Source: CAZAPG01 sp964486935
GTDB lineage: Bacteria; Chloroflexota; Anaerolineae; 4572-78; J111
DNA: 64,000 bases
Direction of reading: 5' to 3'
Assembly (NCBI GenBank): GCA_964486935.1
Contig: CAZAPG010000035.1
Location: forward strand, 13,807 to 77,806
The number at the start of each line of letters is the position of its first letter. The stretch's first letter is position 1. This document shows, in pieces, positions 50,367 through 58,579 of this stretch. The position numbers were made by a program, and so were the translations under genes. The notes below the pieces were generated by a model. It saw only the letters and a list, made by a program, of their open reading frames with translations, made no database searches and was not told the origin of the DNA.

Positions 50367-51284
50367 CTATTCCGGCCGCCGCCGGCGACGTTCCCGGCGC
50401 TCGCTGCGCTCGCGGCGACCGTTGCCGGCGGCTCCGGCTGAACTTTCTTCTCGATGGGCGGCAATCCAGGCCAGGCAGTTTTCATCGTTGCCGGTCATCA
50501 CGTCGGCGGCCATGATGGCGGTTTTTATTTCCGGTTCGATGGGGTTGGTGATGGCGCTGGTCAGCCCGTTGGCAATCATCATGGCCAAAAACGCGCCGTT
50601 TAACGGGCCGCGATGGGGCAGGCCAAATGAAACGTTGCTGGCCCCGCAGCATGTGTTTACGCCCAGCTCTTCTCTCAGGCGGCGCAAAATGGCAAACACC
50701 TGCCGGCCCGCGTAGCGCATCGCGCCGATGGGCATGACCAGCGGGTCAATCAGCACATCTTCTTTGGGGATGCCGTGGTCCATGGCCCGCTCGACAATTT
50801 TTTTGGCCACGGCAAAGCGCGCGTCCGGGTCTTCGGAGATGCCGGTTTCGTCGTTGGAAATGCCGATGACGGCGCTGCCGTATTTTTTTACCAGCGGCAG
50901 CACGGCCTCCAGCCGCTCTTCCTCGCCGGTTACGGAGTTGAGCAGGGCCTTGCCCTGGTACGCTTCCAGGCCGCTTTCCAGGGCGGCCACAATCGAGGAG
51001 TCGATAGAAATAGGCGCATCCGTAATTGATTGCACAATGCGGATGGCTTTGGCCAGAATGGCCGGCTCATCGGCCAGGGGAATGCCGGCATTCACGTCGA
51101 GCATGTGGGCGCCGGCCTCTACCTGGGCCAGCGCGTCTTTTTTGACCCGCTCGTAGTTGCCGGCGGCCATTTCGGCGGCCAGCAGCTTGCGCCCGGTGGG
51201 GTTAATTCGCTCCCCGATGATGGTAAAGGGGCGGTCTGGCCCAATGATAACGGTTTTTGTTTTTGAACTGATGACAGTTTCCAA
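50367..51284 (-). CDS. methyltetrahydrofolate:corrinoid methyltransferase (AcsE-like, DHPS fold)
   Basis: 305 residues of pterin-binding TIM barrel: FTIIGERINPTGRKLLAAEM, GAHMLDVNAG, DAPISIDSSIVAALESGL, ALLNSVTGEEERLEAVLPLV, GISNDETG, DPLVMPIGA and NVSFGLPHRGPLN. This matches AcsE/MtrH-like enzymes that move the methyl group of methyl-H4folate onto a corrinoid protein. The TTG start at 51284 lies five bases after AGGAGG. The C-terminal tail (NGRRERSERRERRRRRPE) is an unusual Arg-rich addition. Neighbours MetF and a RACo-type activator support a corrinoid methyl pathway; the corrinoid protein itself is not in the window. Confidence 0.88.
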   Translation of the reverse strand: METVISSKTKTVIIGPDRPFTIIGERINPTGRKLLAAEMAAGNYERVKKDALAQVEAGAHMLDVNAGIPLADEPAILAKAIRIVQSITDAPISIDSSIVAALESGLEAYQGKALLNSVTGEEERLEAVLPLVKKYGSAVIGISNDETGISEDPDARFAVAKKIVERAMDHGIPKEDVLIDPLVMPIGAMRYAGRQVFAILRRLREELGVNTCCGASNVSFGLPHRGPLNGAFLAMMIANGLTSAITNPIEPEIKTAIMAADVMTGNDENCLAWIAAHREESSAGAAGNGRRERSERRERRRRRPE

Positions 51285-51311
51285 AATTACCTCCTGATAT
51301 TTTGTTGGGAA

Positions 51312-51331
51312 TGAAAAAGCGCGCTTTTTCA
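51312..51331. repeat. 20-base perfect palindrome between metF and the methyltransferase
   Basis: TGAAAAAGCGCGCTTTTTCA reads the same on both strands. As RNA it forms GAAAAAG/CUUUUUC, with a U-run in its 3' arm. It may attenuate transcription within the cluster, or be an operator. Confidence 0.55.
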
Positions 51332-51366
51332 CCCCTAAAGCTAAAACAAACTTATGCGACTCTGTA

Positions 51367-52380
51367 CTACGCTAAGGCAGATTCTTGCGGATTCTTTTTT
51401 GACCGCCGGGGGCGTTCCGGCATAGGCAGCGGCTCTGGCCCGCCCAGCCTCCGGGGGCGCGGCAGCAAGCCCGCCTCTTTGATGATTTCGGCAACCAGCT
51501 CCTCCTGACGGTAGGCCATCACGTGCACCCCGGCCACGCCTTCAATTTCGCGCACCTGCTGAATAATCTCTACGCAAATGCGTTTGCCCTCTTCCAGCTT
51601 TTTTTCTTTGGGGGTTTTGCGCAGCCGCTCCACCGCCTCATCGGGTATGTGGACGCCCGGCACTTTTGTGCGCATAAATTCGGCGGTTTTTTCTGAACGC
51701 AGCGGGCCGACCCCCACCAGATAAAACACTTTTTTATCCAGCCCCAAATCGCGCACGCGCTGCATAAACTGTTTGAAGCGAGGCACATCAAAACAGTACT
51801 GGCTCTGAATAAAATCGGCTCCGGCTTCAATTTTTTTGGCCAACCGCAGCGGACGCCAGTCAAAGGGGGGCACAAACGGGTTCGACGCGCCGCCGATGAA
51901 AAGCCGGGGCGGTTGGGTCAGCTTGCGGCCGCTCAAAAACATGCCTCTGTCTCGCATAATTTTGATGGTGCGAATCAGTTGAATCGAATCGAAATCAAAC
52001 ACCCGCTTGGCCTGGGGCTGGTCGCCCGCCGACACGTCATCCCCGGTCAGGCACAGCACATTGCTGACCCCCATAGCGGCGGCGCCCAGCACGTCGCCCT
52101 GAATAGCAATGCGGTTGCGGTCGCGGCAGGATATCTGAAAAACGGGCGCGTAGCCGGCGCGGGTCAACAGGGCGCAAATAGCCACGCTGGACATGTGGCA
52201 GTGCGCCCCGGAGCCGTCGGTGGCGTTGATGGCGTCGCACACCTCGGAAAGCACCAGCGCGGCCTCGTAAACTTCTTCGGGGTTGGCGCTGTCGGGGGGA
52301 TTCAGCTCGGCTGTTACGGCAAAGCGGCCAGAGCGAAGCACCCGCTCCAGCCGGCCATCGGATTTGTAAGCGTTGTCCAT
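51367..52380 (-). CDS. metF: methylenetetrahydrofolate reductase
   Basis: 337 residues with the MTHFR TIM barrel: FAVTAELNPPDSANPEEVYE, AINATDGSGAHCHMSSVAIC, QISCRDRNRIAIQGDVLGAA, NVLCLTGDD (NADH/FAD region), FIGGASNPF and GADFIQSQYCFDV. It reduces methylene-H4folate to methyl-H4folate, the substrate of the neighbouring methyltransferase. The QISCRDRNR form is closer to the anaerobe/Wood-Ljungdahl-type MetF than to that of E. coli. The tail PERPRRSKKNPQESALA is an Arg/Pro-rich extension. It starts 8 bases after the RACo gene. Confidence 0.92.
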   Translation of the reverse strand: MDNAYKSDGRLERVLRSGRFAVTAELNPPDSANPEEVYEAALVLSEVCDAINATDGSGAHCHMSSVAICALLTRAGYAPVFQISCRDRNRIAIQGDVLGAAAMGVSNVLCLTGDDVSAGDQPQAKRVFDFDSIQLIRTIKIMRDRGMFLSGRKLTQPPRLFIGGASNPFVPPFDWRPLRLAKKIEAGADFIQSQYCFDVPRFKQFMQRVRDLGLDKKVFYLVGVGPLRSEKTAEFMRTKVPGVHIPDEAVERLRKTPKEKKLEEGKRICVEIIQQVREIEGVAGVHVMAYRQEELVAEIIKEAGLLPRPRRLGGPEPLPMPERPRRSKKNPQESALA

Positions 52381-52388
52381 AATTTTCC

Positions 52389-54434
52389 TTATCGCCGGGA
52401 ACGGCGGCGGCGCTCCCGGCCCGGCTCGGCGGCGGAATCTTGGGCCGGCAGAATCCCCTCTAAATGGGGGAAGGCGTCGGTTTTGTTGGGCAGATGAATG
52501 GCGTTGACAAATTCGGTTTGAAAATCGGGGTCTACGGCGGTTTCAATGTATTTTATCCAGTGGGCAATCCGCTGCGCTTCAAGCCGTTTGTGCCGGTTGA
52601 GCAGAGCGATTCGGGCGCCATCGCCGGCGGCGTTACCCACGGCGTAAACCATTTCCAGGTTGCAATCGGGAATCAGGCCCAGAATCATGGCGTATTTGGG
52701 GTCGATGTAGCTGCCAAAAGCTCCGGCCAAAATAATGCGGTCAACCGCCGGCACCTTGGCTCGATTCATCAGCAGTTTGGCCCCGGCGTAGAGCGCGGCT
52801 TTGGCCAGTTGAATATTACGCACGTCATCTTGCGTAACCAGGATTGGCTCTTTGTTGGCGGTTTGCTGGGCGGTGGCCAAAATATAGGCCCCTTTGCGCC
52901 CCTCCCAAACTACCCGGTCGCTGCGGTTGTTGGGGTCAAAGCGGCCATCGGGCCGGATGATGCCGGTTAAAAACATCTCGGCCACCACCTCGATAATGCC
53001 GGAGCCGCAGATGCCAATCGGTCTAAATTGAGGTTGAGCCTCCGGCGGCGCGCCGGCCTCAAGCTGCCATTCGGTTGACCAGCGTTCATCGCCAATTACT
53101 TTGAAGCGGGCCTGGTAGGTGTGGGGGTCAATCCGCACCCGCTCGATAGCGCCGGGCGTGGCCCGGATGCCAAACGTAATTTGCGCGCCCTCAAAGGCGG
53201 GGCCGGTGGGGCTGGAGGCGCTGTACATCCACTGTTTGTTGCCCAGGGCAATTTCGGCGTTGGTGCCCACATCTACAATGAGCCAGGTTTCTTCCTGGTT
53301 GTAAGGTTCTTCGGCAATGAGCACGCCCACGTTATCGGCCCCCACGTGGCCGGCTTCGGCGGGCAGCACATGGATGTAAGCGCCGGGGTGCAGTTGCAGC
53401 CCCAAATCTCTGGCCCTAATATCCATCGCGTCGCGGTTGGCCAGGGCAAAGGGCGCGCCGCCCAACTCAACCGGGTTGACGCCCAGCAAAATGTGAACCA
53501 TAGTGGTGTTGCCCACCATCACCGACTCGTAGATTTGGCGGGTGCGGATACCGGCCTGTTTGGCCGCCTGAGAGGCCAACTGCTGCAAGGCGTCGATAAT
53601 GGCCCGGTGCATTTTATCCAGGCCATCGGCGTGCAGCATGGCGTAAGAGATGCGGCTCATCAAATCTTCGCCATAGGTGACTTGCGGGTTCATGAGCGAC
53701 TCGGTGGCCAGCACCTGGCCGGTGCGCAGGTCGCACAAATAGCCGGCCAGGGTGGTGCTGCCAATATCAACGGCCAGGCCGTAGGCGCCCTCTTCGTAAC
53801 CGGGCCGCACGGCAATAACTTCGCGCTCTTTGTAGAGGGTGACGGTGACGGCCCATTTGCCCTGGCGCAGCGTAGATTGAAGGCGCTGCAAGGCGTACAG
53901 GTCGATGGTTAAATCTGCTAGCTGCCACTGTTGGGCCAGGGCATCTTGCAGGCGGCCCCAATCGCCGCGATGCTCGCCCAGTTGGGGCTGGTCGACTTCT
54001 ACATAGACCTGACGAATGGTTGGCGCAATCTCGATGACTCGCTCGGTGGCCGATTTGCGGATGATTTGTTTTTGGGCGCGGCTTTCTTCGGGCACTGTTA
54101 CCAGCAAGTCGCCATAAACATAGGCCGAGCAGGAGAGGCGGCAGTCGGCGCTGTGGATTCGCTCTAACAGGCGCTGCTCGTCGTCGCCGGCCGGCGAAAG
54201 GTGGCTCTGGTCGGAAACAAGCCCGTGCTTGGGGAAGTTGCCGTTTTCAATACGCACTTTGCATTTGCCGCAGGTTAACCGCCCGCCGCAAATGCTTTCA
54301 ATTTCTACCCCCATCTGGCGGCCGGCCTCCAGCAGCGATTGTCCCGGCGTTACTCGTCCCCGCCGGCCGGAGGGCATAAAGATGACCAGCGGCTGGTTTT
54401 GTTGGTTTGCAGGATGGTTGTTATTGTTGGGCAC
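52389..54434 (-). CDS. RACo-type corrinoid activation protein: [2Fe-2S] ferredoxin + ASKHA ATPase (DUF4445)
   Basis: 681 residues. An N-terminal ferredoxin domain (about 15-115) has the Cys motif of C49, C55, C58 and C98/C102 (ESICGGRLTCGKCKV). A linker and middle domain follow, then the DUF4445 ASKHA ATPase fold (about 210-640; YGLAVDIGSTTLAGYLCDLR, VMVGNTTMVHILLGVNP, TWLIVDVGTNAEIALGNKQW, IILAGAFGSYIDPKYA). RACo proteins reductively reactivate cob(II)alamin of corrinoid proteins at the cost of ATP. The start is GTG, with no strong site. The tail PGRERRRRSRR is Arg-rich. It is followed by metF. Confidence 0.9.
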   Translation of the reverse strand: MPNNNNHPANQQNQPLVIFMPSGRRGRVTPGQSLLEAGRQMGVEIESICGGRLTCGKCKVRIENGNFPKHGLVSDQSHLSPAGDDEQRLLERIHSADCRLSCSAYVYGDLLVTVPEESRAQKQIIRKSATERVIEIAPTIRQVYVEVDQPQLGEHRGDWGRLQDALAQQWQLADLTIDLYALQRLQSTLRQGKWAVTVTLYKEREVIAVRPGYEEGAYGLAVDIGSTTLAGYLCDLRTGQVLATESLMNPQVTYGEDLMSRISYAMLHADGLDKMHRAIIDALQQLASQAAKQAGIRTRQIYESVMVGNTTMVHILLGVNPVELGGAPFALANRDAMDIRARDLGLQLHPGAYIHVLPAEAGHVGADNVGVLIAEEPYNQEETWLIVDVGTNAEIALGNKQWMYSASSPTGPAFEGAQITFGIRATPGAIERVRIDPHTYQARFKVIGDERWSTEWQLEAGAPPEAQPQFRPIGICGSGIIEVVAEMFLTGIIRPDGRFDPNNRSDRVVWEGRKGAYILATAQQTANKEPILVTQDDVRNIQLAKAALYAGAKLLMNRAKVPAVDRIILAGAFGSYIDPKYAMILGLIPDCNLEMVYAVGNAAGDGARIALLNRHKRLEAQRIAHWIKYIETAVDPDFQTEFVNAIHLPNKTDAFPHLEGILPAQDSAAEPGRERRRRSRR

Positions 54435-54503
54435 GTTTTGGACCCGATGGACAAATTTGATACTACTCTTTTTACCGCAGAAGCCTGCATTTTTGCAAAT
54501 TGG

Positions 54504-55172
54504 TCAATCAGGCTGGGCAACGCCCAGCATAACCGCCTGAATTTCTTCTTGAAAATGCTTGATGTGCTGCTCAATAAGCTGCGCTGCCAGGTCGGCGTCT
54601 CTGGTTTTTAGGGCTTCTAAAATGGCGACATGCTCTAAGATGGCGCTGCGCATGTTGCCTATTTTTGAGAGGGCAAAATACCACAGCCTCAAGCTGAGGG
54701 CGTACATTGTCACCAGCGTATCTTTTAGAAACTCATTGTCAATGGCATCGTAAAGAATTTCATGGCAGGCCTGGTCTATAGCGATGATGGTTTGATTATC
54801 GGCCGGTTCGGTTTCGGCGGGCAAATTTGATAAGGCCGCTTCCATGCGTTGCCAGTGTTCCGGCGCGCCCCGGCGGGTGGCTAATTTGGCAGCCATGCTT
54901 TCCAGCACCAGCCTGGCTTCAAAGAGTCGCTGTAAATCCATAACGCCAATATCGGCCACAAACATGCCGCGCCGGGGGATGATGACCACTAACTTTTCCA
55001 GGGCCAGCCGCTGCAAGGCTTCTCTGATGGGCGTGCGGCCTAAACTCAATTCAGCCTGCAATCCGGTTTCATCAATCACAGAACCGGGAGCCAACTCCAG
55101 AGACACAATTTTTTGCTTAATACGCTCATACGCCTGTTGCCTGAGAGAAACGGTATGGCCATTTTCTGACAT
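54504..55172 (-). CDS. GntR family regulator with FCD domain
   Basis: 222 residues from the ATG at 55172 (AAAGG seven bases before). N-terminal winged helix (YERIKQKIVSLELAPGSVID, LGRTPIREALQRLALEKLV) and C-terminal FCD ligand domain (about 80-222; LFEARLVLESMAAKLATRRG, AIDQACHEILYDAIDNEFLK). Metal-binding Asp/His residues of FCD are visible. It leads the C1 cluster: the RACo gene starts 69 bases after its stop. FCD ligands are often organic acids, so a C1-related acid may be the inducer (inference). Confidence 0.92.
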   Translation of the reverse strand: MSENGHTVSLRQQAYERIKQKIVSLELAPGSVIDETGLQAELSLGRTPIREALQRLALEKLVVIIPRRGMFVADIGVMDLQRLFEARLVLESMAAKLATRRGAPEHWQRMEAALSNLPAETEPADNQTIIAIDQACHEILYDAIDNEFLKDTLVTMYALSLRLWYFALSKIGNMRSAILEHVAILEALKTRDADLAAQLIEQHIKHFQEEIQAVMLGVAQPD

Positions 55173-55187
55173 GCCATTGCCTTTCTG

Positions 55188-55204
55188 ATATATTACAAAT
55201 ATAT
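55188..55204. promoter_or_regulatory. AT-rich palindrome at the ribosome site of the GntR gene
   Basis: ATATATT-ACA-AATATAT, 16 bases before the start codon on the minus strand. It may be a second regulator site. Confidence 0.35.
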
Positions 55205-55223
55205 TCTCCATACATCTGAACGA

Positions 55224-55257
55224 GTGTATCTTACACCACCACCCATTATTTTGTCAA
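55224..55257 (-). promoter_or_regulatory. promoter of the GntR/C1 cluster with overlapping operator
   Basis: On the minus strand TTGACA (55257-55252) is followed after 18 bp by TAAGAT (55233-55228). A palindrome GTGTA-TCT-TACAC (55224-55236) lies over the -10 box, in the form expected of FCD-type GntR sites (GT...AC). Autorepression is the simplest reading. Confidence 0.6.
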
Positions 55258-55306
55258 CAGATGTTTGAAGGTGGGAGCCGTACCTTCGGTACATACTTTT
55301 ATCATA

Positions 55307-55334
55307 TTGCAAATGGTTTCAGGCATATTATAAT
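55307..55334 (+). promoter_or_regulatory. promoter of the BarA-like hybrid kinase
   Basis: TTGCAA is followed after 16 bp by a perfect TATAAT. The leader to the start is about 125 bases. Confidence 0.55.
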
Positions 55335-55466
55335 AGTTATACAGCTAACTTTTTAACAATTTAGCGCCAATGGTCTAAAAATCTTCCTGGCAATATGCTA
55401 TCCAAACCGCAAACAGGCCCACCAGTTTACCAATTGGCGCTTTAGCACAAGCAGCCGAGGCCAATT

Positions 55467-58400
55467 ATGGGCCAGCCAAAAATGGCTAATTCTGATAAGC
55501 ACGCTCTTATCCAATCAGAGACAAAAAAATATGCGCTTTATGGCCTGTTAACCGGATTATGTTTTGCGGCAGTTGGCTCTATTATTGCGGCCTACTACCA
55601 TGCCGGAACTGTGAGCTTTGCAGCAATTGTGGCGCTTCAGGCGACTAACCCGTTATTATGGCTGGTAGATACAGCTCCGCTGTGGATGGGCCTATGCGCC
55701 TATTTTATTGGCAAACAGCAAAAACAACTCAGGCGGGTGAAAAAAGATTTAGACCAACTTGCCAGCCAGCATACGGAAGACCTGCAACAGCAGCGCTCTT
55801 TTTTGCGGCAGGTTATTGATATTAACCCCCATTTTATCTTTGCCAAAGACCGACAGATGCGTTTTACCCTGGCCAACGAGGCTTTTGCCCGCGCTTACGG
55901 CACTACCGTAGAGGCGTTAATTGGCAAAACCGATGCCGACTTTAACCCCAATCAAGAGTTGGTAGAACGATACAACCGTGATGACATCACCGTCATCAAG
56001 TCGGGGCAGGAGCTGGTTATCCCCGAACAAAAAGTGGTTGATATTGCCGGACAACCCCAATGGCGCTATACCATTAAACGCCCGCTCTTAAACGAAGCCG
56101 GCCTCCCCTATCAGGTGCTGGGCGTCATCATCGACATCACCGAACAAAAACAAGCAGAAGAGTTGCTGGAAAAAGAGCGCAACCTGCTGCGCACCCTCAT
56201 CGACCATCTGCCCGATTATGTATTTATTAAAGACACCCAAAGCAGGTTTTTAATTAACAACAAAGCCCATTTGCGCGTTTTGGGCGTGTCAAACCAGCAA
56301 TCGCTTACAGGCAAGAGCGATTTTGATGTTTTTCCCCCGGAATTGGCCCAAAAATATTACGCCGACGAGCAAAAAATTATCCAAACAGGTCAGCCTTTAT
56401 TAAACCGAGAAGAGTTCACCATAGACCCGGAGGGCAACAAACAATGGTTGTTAACCACCAAAGTTCCCCTGCATGATAGCCAGGGCAATATTATTGGGTT
56501 GGTTGGCATTAGCCACGATATTACCAAACGCAAACAGGTAGAAGAGGAACTTCACGCCGCCAAAGAAGCCGCCGAGGCCGCTACCCAGGCCAAATCAGAT
56601 TTTTTGGCCAACATGAGCCATGAAATCAGAACCCCCATGAACGCGGTAATTGGCATGACCAGCCTGCTGCTCGATACCCCTTTGAGCGCCGAACAGCGAG
56701 ATTTTGCCGAAACTATCCGCGCCAGCGGCGACGGGCTGCTGGCCATCATCAATGATATTTTAGACTTTTCCAAAATAGAAGCCGGCAAACTGGAGTTGGA
56801 AAATAAACCCTTTGACCTGCGCGATTGTATAGAAACCTCGCTGGATTTGGTGGCTGCTAAGGCCGCCGAAAAAAACCTTGAGTTGGCCTATATTATTGAT
56901 GATGGCACGCCCGATACTATCATGGGCGATATTACCAGAACGCGCCAAATTCTGGTCAACCTGTTAAACAATGCGGTCAAATTTACTAAAGCAGGAGAGG
57001 TGATTGTCTCGGTTATGGCCAAACCGGTTGGAAACAGGCAAAAGAACCCCGCCAAACTACATTTTGCCGTTACCGATACCGGCATTGGCATTCCCCGCGA
57101 CCGTTTGAACCGCTTGTTCAAATCGTTCAGCCAGGTTGACGCCTCGACCACCCGGCGCTATGGCGGCACGGGCCTTGGATTAGCCATTTGCAAACGGTTA
57201 AGCGAGTTGATGGGCGGAGATATTTGGGTAGAAAGTGAAGTAGGGCAAGGCTCAACCTTTCACTTTACTATTTTGGCCAAAGCCGTAACCGGCCAAAAAC
57301 GAGTTTATCTGCGCGGCAATCAACAGCAACTGGCCGGCAAAAAGTTACTCATTGTAGACGATAATCACACCAACCGGCAAATTTTGGCCTCGCAAACCAA
57401 ATCATGGGGAATGATCCCCTTTACCGCAGCCAGCGGCGCAGAGGCGTTGGCCCTGATTAAACAAAACCACCATTTTGACGCAGCTATTCTGGATATGCAA
57501 ATGCCAGAAATGGATGGCTTAACCCTGGCAGCAGAAATTAGAACCATTGACGATGCCCAAAACCTGCCGCTGGTCATGCTAACCTCGCTGGGCCGGCGCG
57601 AGGACGACCCCCGCGTTGAGCAGGTCAAATTTGCCTCGTATCTATACAAACCCATCAAACAATCTCAACTGCACGATACCCTTACTGAAATATTTGGCGG
57701 AAAATTACTGCCGGGTAAACCGGGCGCAAAAACCAAAACGCTTGACCCGCAACCTGCAAAATGGCACCCCCTGCGAATTTTGCTGGCAGAAGATAATATT
57801 GTTAACCAGAAAGTAGCCCTGCACATTCTCAAACGCCTGGGCTATCGGGCCGACGTGTCGGCAACCGGTTACGAAGTGCTGCAAGCCCTAAAACGCCAGC
57901 CATACGATGTTATTCTCATGGATGTGCAAATGCCAGAACTGGATGGCCTGACCGCCACGCAGCTAATCAGGCAACAGTGGCCGGCCAACCAACAACCCTA
58001 TATTATTGCCTTAACCGCCCACGCCTTGCAAGGAGACCGGGAAAAATATCTGGCTGCCGGCATGGATGATTATACTACCAAGCCTATAAAAATTGACGAA
58101 TTGGTTGAAGCGTTGGCTAAAGTGAAGCCTCGCCACGGCCACCCTCTTGGCCCAATAAAAATCCCCGAAGAGGAGCCGCTGCCGCCCCTGCCAGAAGCGA
58201 TTGATTGGTCCATCTTTAATGAGTTTAAGGAAGTTCTGGGGAGCGATAATTCGCAGGTAATGGCCGAAATAATTGCCATGTTCCTGCACCACGCGCCAAG
58301 GTTGTTGGCGCAAATCCAACAAACCCTGGCCGGCGGCGATGCGGCCGGTTTGCGCAGTGCGGCCCACACCTTAAAACCCAATGCTGCTCAATTGGGCGCT

Positions 58401-58553
58401 ACGCGTTTGTCAAACCTGTGTTCACAGCTTGAGTCGCTGGCGCAAGAAAACGCATTAGAATCAGCCGGGGAAGTTGTGGCCGAGACCATTGCCGAATACG
58501 AGCGCGTAAAAATTGTTCTGGAAGCAGAAGAGCAAAATTATAGAAATTTGTAA
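55467..58553 (+). CDS. membrane hybrid histidine kinase: 2 TM-PAS-PAS-HisKA-HATPase-REC-REC-HPt (BarA-like)
   Basis: 1028 residues. Two transmembrane helices (about 25-47 and 55-78) with a very short external loop, coiled coil, two PAS domains (about 115-235 and 240-360), HisKA with His385 in NMSHEIRTPMNAVIGMTSLL, HATPase (about 485-600), receivers with Asp676 (AILDMQMPEMDG) and Asp819 (LMDVQMPELDG), and an HPt domain with His967 (AAHTLKPNAAQLGA). All phosphorelay residues are present in one chain, so it can complete four steps and pass the phosphate to a separate receiver, such as the lone receiver at the end of this window (inference). Confidence 0.94.
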   Translation: MGQPKMANSDKHALIQSETKKYALYGLLTGLCFAAVGSIIAAYYHAGTVSFAAIVALQATNPLLWLVDTAPLWMGLCAYFIGKQQKQLRRVKKDLDQLASQHTEDLQQQRSFLRQVIDINPHFIFAKDRQMRFTLANEAFARAYGTTVEALIGKTDADFNPNQELVERYNRDDITVIKSGQELVIPEQKVVDIAGQPQWRYTIKRPLLNEAGLPYQVLGVIIDITEQKQAEELLEKERNLLRTLIDHLPDYVFIKDTQSRFLINNKAHLRVLGVSNQQSLTGKSDFDVFPPELAQKYYADEQKIIQTGQPLLNREEFTIDPEGNKQWLLTTKVPLHDSQGNIIGLVGISHDITKRKQVEEELHAAKEAAEAATQAKSDFLANMSHEIRTPMNAVIGMTSLLLDTPLSAEQRDFAETIRASGDGLLAIINDILDFSKIEAGKLELENKPFDLRDCIETSLDLVAAKAAEKNLELAYIIDDGTPDTIMGDITRTRQILVNLLNNAVKFTKAGEVIVSVMAKPVGNRQKNPAKLHFAVTDTGIGIPRDRLNRLFKSFSQVDASTTRRYGGTGLGLAICKRLSELMGGDIWVESEVGQGSTFHFTILAKAVTGQKRVYLRGNQQQLAGKKLLIVDDNHTNRQILASQTKSWGMIPFTAASGAEALALIKQNHHFDAAILDMQMPEMDGLTLAAEIRTIDDAQNLPLVMLTSLGRREDDPRVEQVKFASYLYKPIKQSQLHDTLTEIFGGKLLPGKPGAKTKTLDPQPAKWHPLRILLAEDNIVNQKVALHILKRLGYRADVSATGYEVLQALKRQPYDVILMDVQMPELDGLTATQLIRQQWPANQQPYIIALTAHALQGDREKYLAAGMDDYTTKPIKIDELVEALAKVKPRHGHPLGPIKIPEEEPLPPLPEAIDWSIFNEFKEVLGSDNSQVMAEIIAMFLHHAPRLLAQIQQTLAGGDAAGLRSAAHTLKPNAAQLGATRLSNLCSQLESLAQENALESAGEVVAETIAEYERVKIVLEAEEQNYRNL

Positions 58554-58579
58554 GGCCGGGTTAAATATTTAGGGTCGTT

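Noticed and set aside
53121..53912. Plus-strand open frame of 263 codons
   Set aside because: Antisense to the RACo-type gene, which has clear domains along this whole stretch.
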